A DNA stretch of 64,000 bases from SB25 sp029560875 (GTDB lineage: Bacteria > Bacteroidota > Bacteroidia > Bacteroidales > Tenuifilaceae): positions 1-64,000 of the forward strand of contig DAOOPM010000001.1 of assembly GCA_035388225.1 (NCBI GenBank). The letters are read 5' to 3'. Under the pieces are notes generated by a model. The model did not search any database, was not told the origin of the DNA, and was given only the letters and a program-made list of their open reading frames with translations. Below, piece by piece: positions 62,919 to 64,000 of this stretch. The first letter of the stretch is position 1. Each line of letters opens with the position of its first letter. A program made the translations under genes and the position numbers.

Positions 62919-64000
62919 ATGAGAAAAAGTTTATTAACAACAATTGGTTTACTTTTTATCAAACTTGCAGTTGCACAAACCAGCATTTACGATATACAGT
63001 ATACAACCATTGCAGGAACAAACAACACATACCCATCACTTAAAATTAACGAAACAGTTACTACTGGTGGCATTGTAACTGCTACAAACTTTACAGACGG
63101 TCGATACTTTGTATCGTCCTCAAAGGGTGGTGCCTGGAATGGTGTTTTTGTTTACGACAAAAGCAATGTTCCCAGCATTGGCGATAGCATTTTAATTACT
63201 GGAAAAGTAATAGAATATAATGGGTACACAGAGATTTCAACCTTAACCTCGTTTAGCGTGATTAATTCAAATAACGCTCTGCCTCCTGCCACTAAAATAA
63301 CAACCACCCAAGTAAAATCCGAGGCGTATGAGGGTGTTCTTGTTGAAGTAAACAATTGTACCGCAACTACAACTTTCGATAATTATGGTAATTGGTCAGT
63401 TAATGATGGAAGTGGCGCGTGCGAAATACGTCCGGGAATTTACAACCTTAAAAACGATAACTTTCCATTGGTAGTGAACTATCCATTTAACTCTATAACT
63501 GGAGTTGTTGGAATACACTATGGCTCTATATCGCTTAATCCAAGGTCAGGGAATGATATAGTACCAAACACAAATGCAATTGTTCTTTCCTTTGATAATA
63601 AAACATTGTACAATAACGACGAATTCGAACTACCAATAAAAATATCAGTTTTCAATGAATCCATAACGGCAACTTCCTATTCGATGAAATTACAGTACAA
63701 CCCAGCAATTTTTGAGTATAGAGGCTTTAACCTAACAGGCACATTATCGGAGACTGGAACCATAACTGATATATCAACCAGCGGGAGTATTGTACTAAAT
63801 TATAACGGGAATATACCATTGAGTAGTACAGATATTCTAGTAAACTTAAAGTTAAAACCCTTAGCAAGCGGTAATGCTAATATTCAATTCAACCATCCAA
63901 CTGTAAATGGCTCTGAAATAACTTTGCTATCGGCAGGAAATGTTCTGTACCAGATATGCTCAACTCCAATTGGCGATACCATAACAGTGGTTCAACGCCC
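62919..64000 (+). CDS. Secreted protein with OB-fold-like and cohesin-like domains (cut by window end)
   Basis: An open frame begins at ATG 62919 and runs uninterrupted to the edge (360 codons). A signal peptide (MRKSLLTTIGLLFIKLAVAQ, residues 1-20) is followed by an OB-fold-like region (about 21-130, TVTTGGIVTATNF, GVFVYDKS, SILITGKVIEYNGYTEI), as seen near secreted nucleases. A second region of this type follows (about 130-215). A cohesin-like beta-domain (about 225-345, PIKISVFNESITATSYSMKL, LQYNPAIFEY) comes next. It may be exported by a type IX system, but its C-terminus is not visible. Confidence 0.8.
   Translation, partial: MRKSLLTTIGLLFIKLAVAQTSIYDIQYTTIAGTNNTYPSLKINETVTTGGIVTATNFTDGRYFVSSSKGGAWNGVFVYDKSNVPSIGDSILITGKVIEYNGYTEISTLTSFSVINSNNALPPATKITTTQVKSEAYEGVLVEVNNCTATTTFDNYGNWSVNDGSGACEIRPGIYNLKNDNFPLVVNYPFNSITGVVGIHYGSISLNPRSGNDIVPNTNAIVLSFDNKTLYNNDEFELPIKISVFNESITATSYSMKLQYNPAIFEYRGFNLTGTLSETGTITDISTSGSIVLNYNGNIPLSSTDILVNLKLKPLASGNANIQFNHPTVNGSEITLLSAGNVLYQICSTPIGDTITVVQR

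Noticed and set aside
1..64000. CRISPR array, prophage, restriction-modification or toxin-antitoxin genes
   Set aside because: No regularly spaced repeats and no recognisable cas, phage, methylase or toxin genes were found.

Overview
The window reads as chromosomal DNA of a Bacteroidota bacterium, most likely from the Bacteroidales/Marinilabiliales side. The evidence is AT-rich sequence, few Shine-Dalgarno sites, promoters of the Bacteroidota -33/-7 type (TTG, about 19 bp, TAnnTTTG), a TonB-dependent receptor, many lipoproteins, a DUF5916 protein, GldI-like FKBP lipoproteins, and the order coiled-coil protein / zapA / 6S-like RNA / RNase Y. No phage, CRISPR array or rRNA operon is visible. 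The only hint of a mobile element is a probable IS3-type terminal repeat at the extreme left edge.

Layout. 0-5 kb: pyrBI, a YigZ/IMPACT protein, a DMT exporter, and an unusual membrane protein fused to a THEP1-like NTPase. 5-10.4 kb: an M28 peptidase with a PDZ domain, an unknown membrane protein, a cysteine-rich lipoprotein and a BtuB-like TonB receptor. 10.6-20.4 kb: nine leftward nucleotide-sugar genes (galE, rfbB, rfbA, UDP-glucuronate epimerase, ugd, and the four-gene WbpA/B/D/E set for UDP-GlcNAc(3NAc)A) with no glycosyltransferases. 20.4-23 kb: rny, a 6S-like RNA, zapA and a coiled-coil gene. 23-29.4 kb: an envelope group (M23 peptidase, LpxL-like acyltransferase, unknown secreted protein, AnmK) and a C69 dipeptidase. 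29.5-30.1 kb: rplS and tRNA-Arg(ACG).

30.2-36 kb: a leftward three-gene membrane cassette (DUF3754, a 751-residue EF-hand-like membrane protein, and a DUF748/AsmA-like gene broken by one frameshift). 36.3-48.6 kb: TetR regulator, thioesterase, DUF5916 protein, secreted MsrA, M3 peptidase, a degenerate amidohydrolase lipoprotein, an S9 peptidase and an MFS transporter. 48.6-57.4 kb: a PhnP-like hydrolase, a BASS-like carrier, an RsmI-like methylase, four tandem FKBP lipoproteins with nrnA, then ndk, a DUF721 gene and recF. 57.6-64 kb: TlpA-like lipoprotein, a DoxX/SRPBCC/DUF393 trio, topB, and the start of a secreted OB-fold plus cohesin-like protein cut by the window edge.

Most of this is ordinary chromosome. 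The parts most worth following are the membrane/THEP1 fusion, the DUF3754 cassette with its one-base lesion, the FKBP lipoprotein array, the inactive-looking amidohydrolase and the cysteine-repeat lipoprotein. Several open frames begin at TTG triplets that are really part of promoter boxes, and those starts have been moved downstream here.
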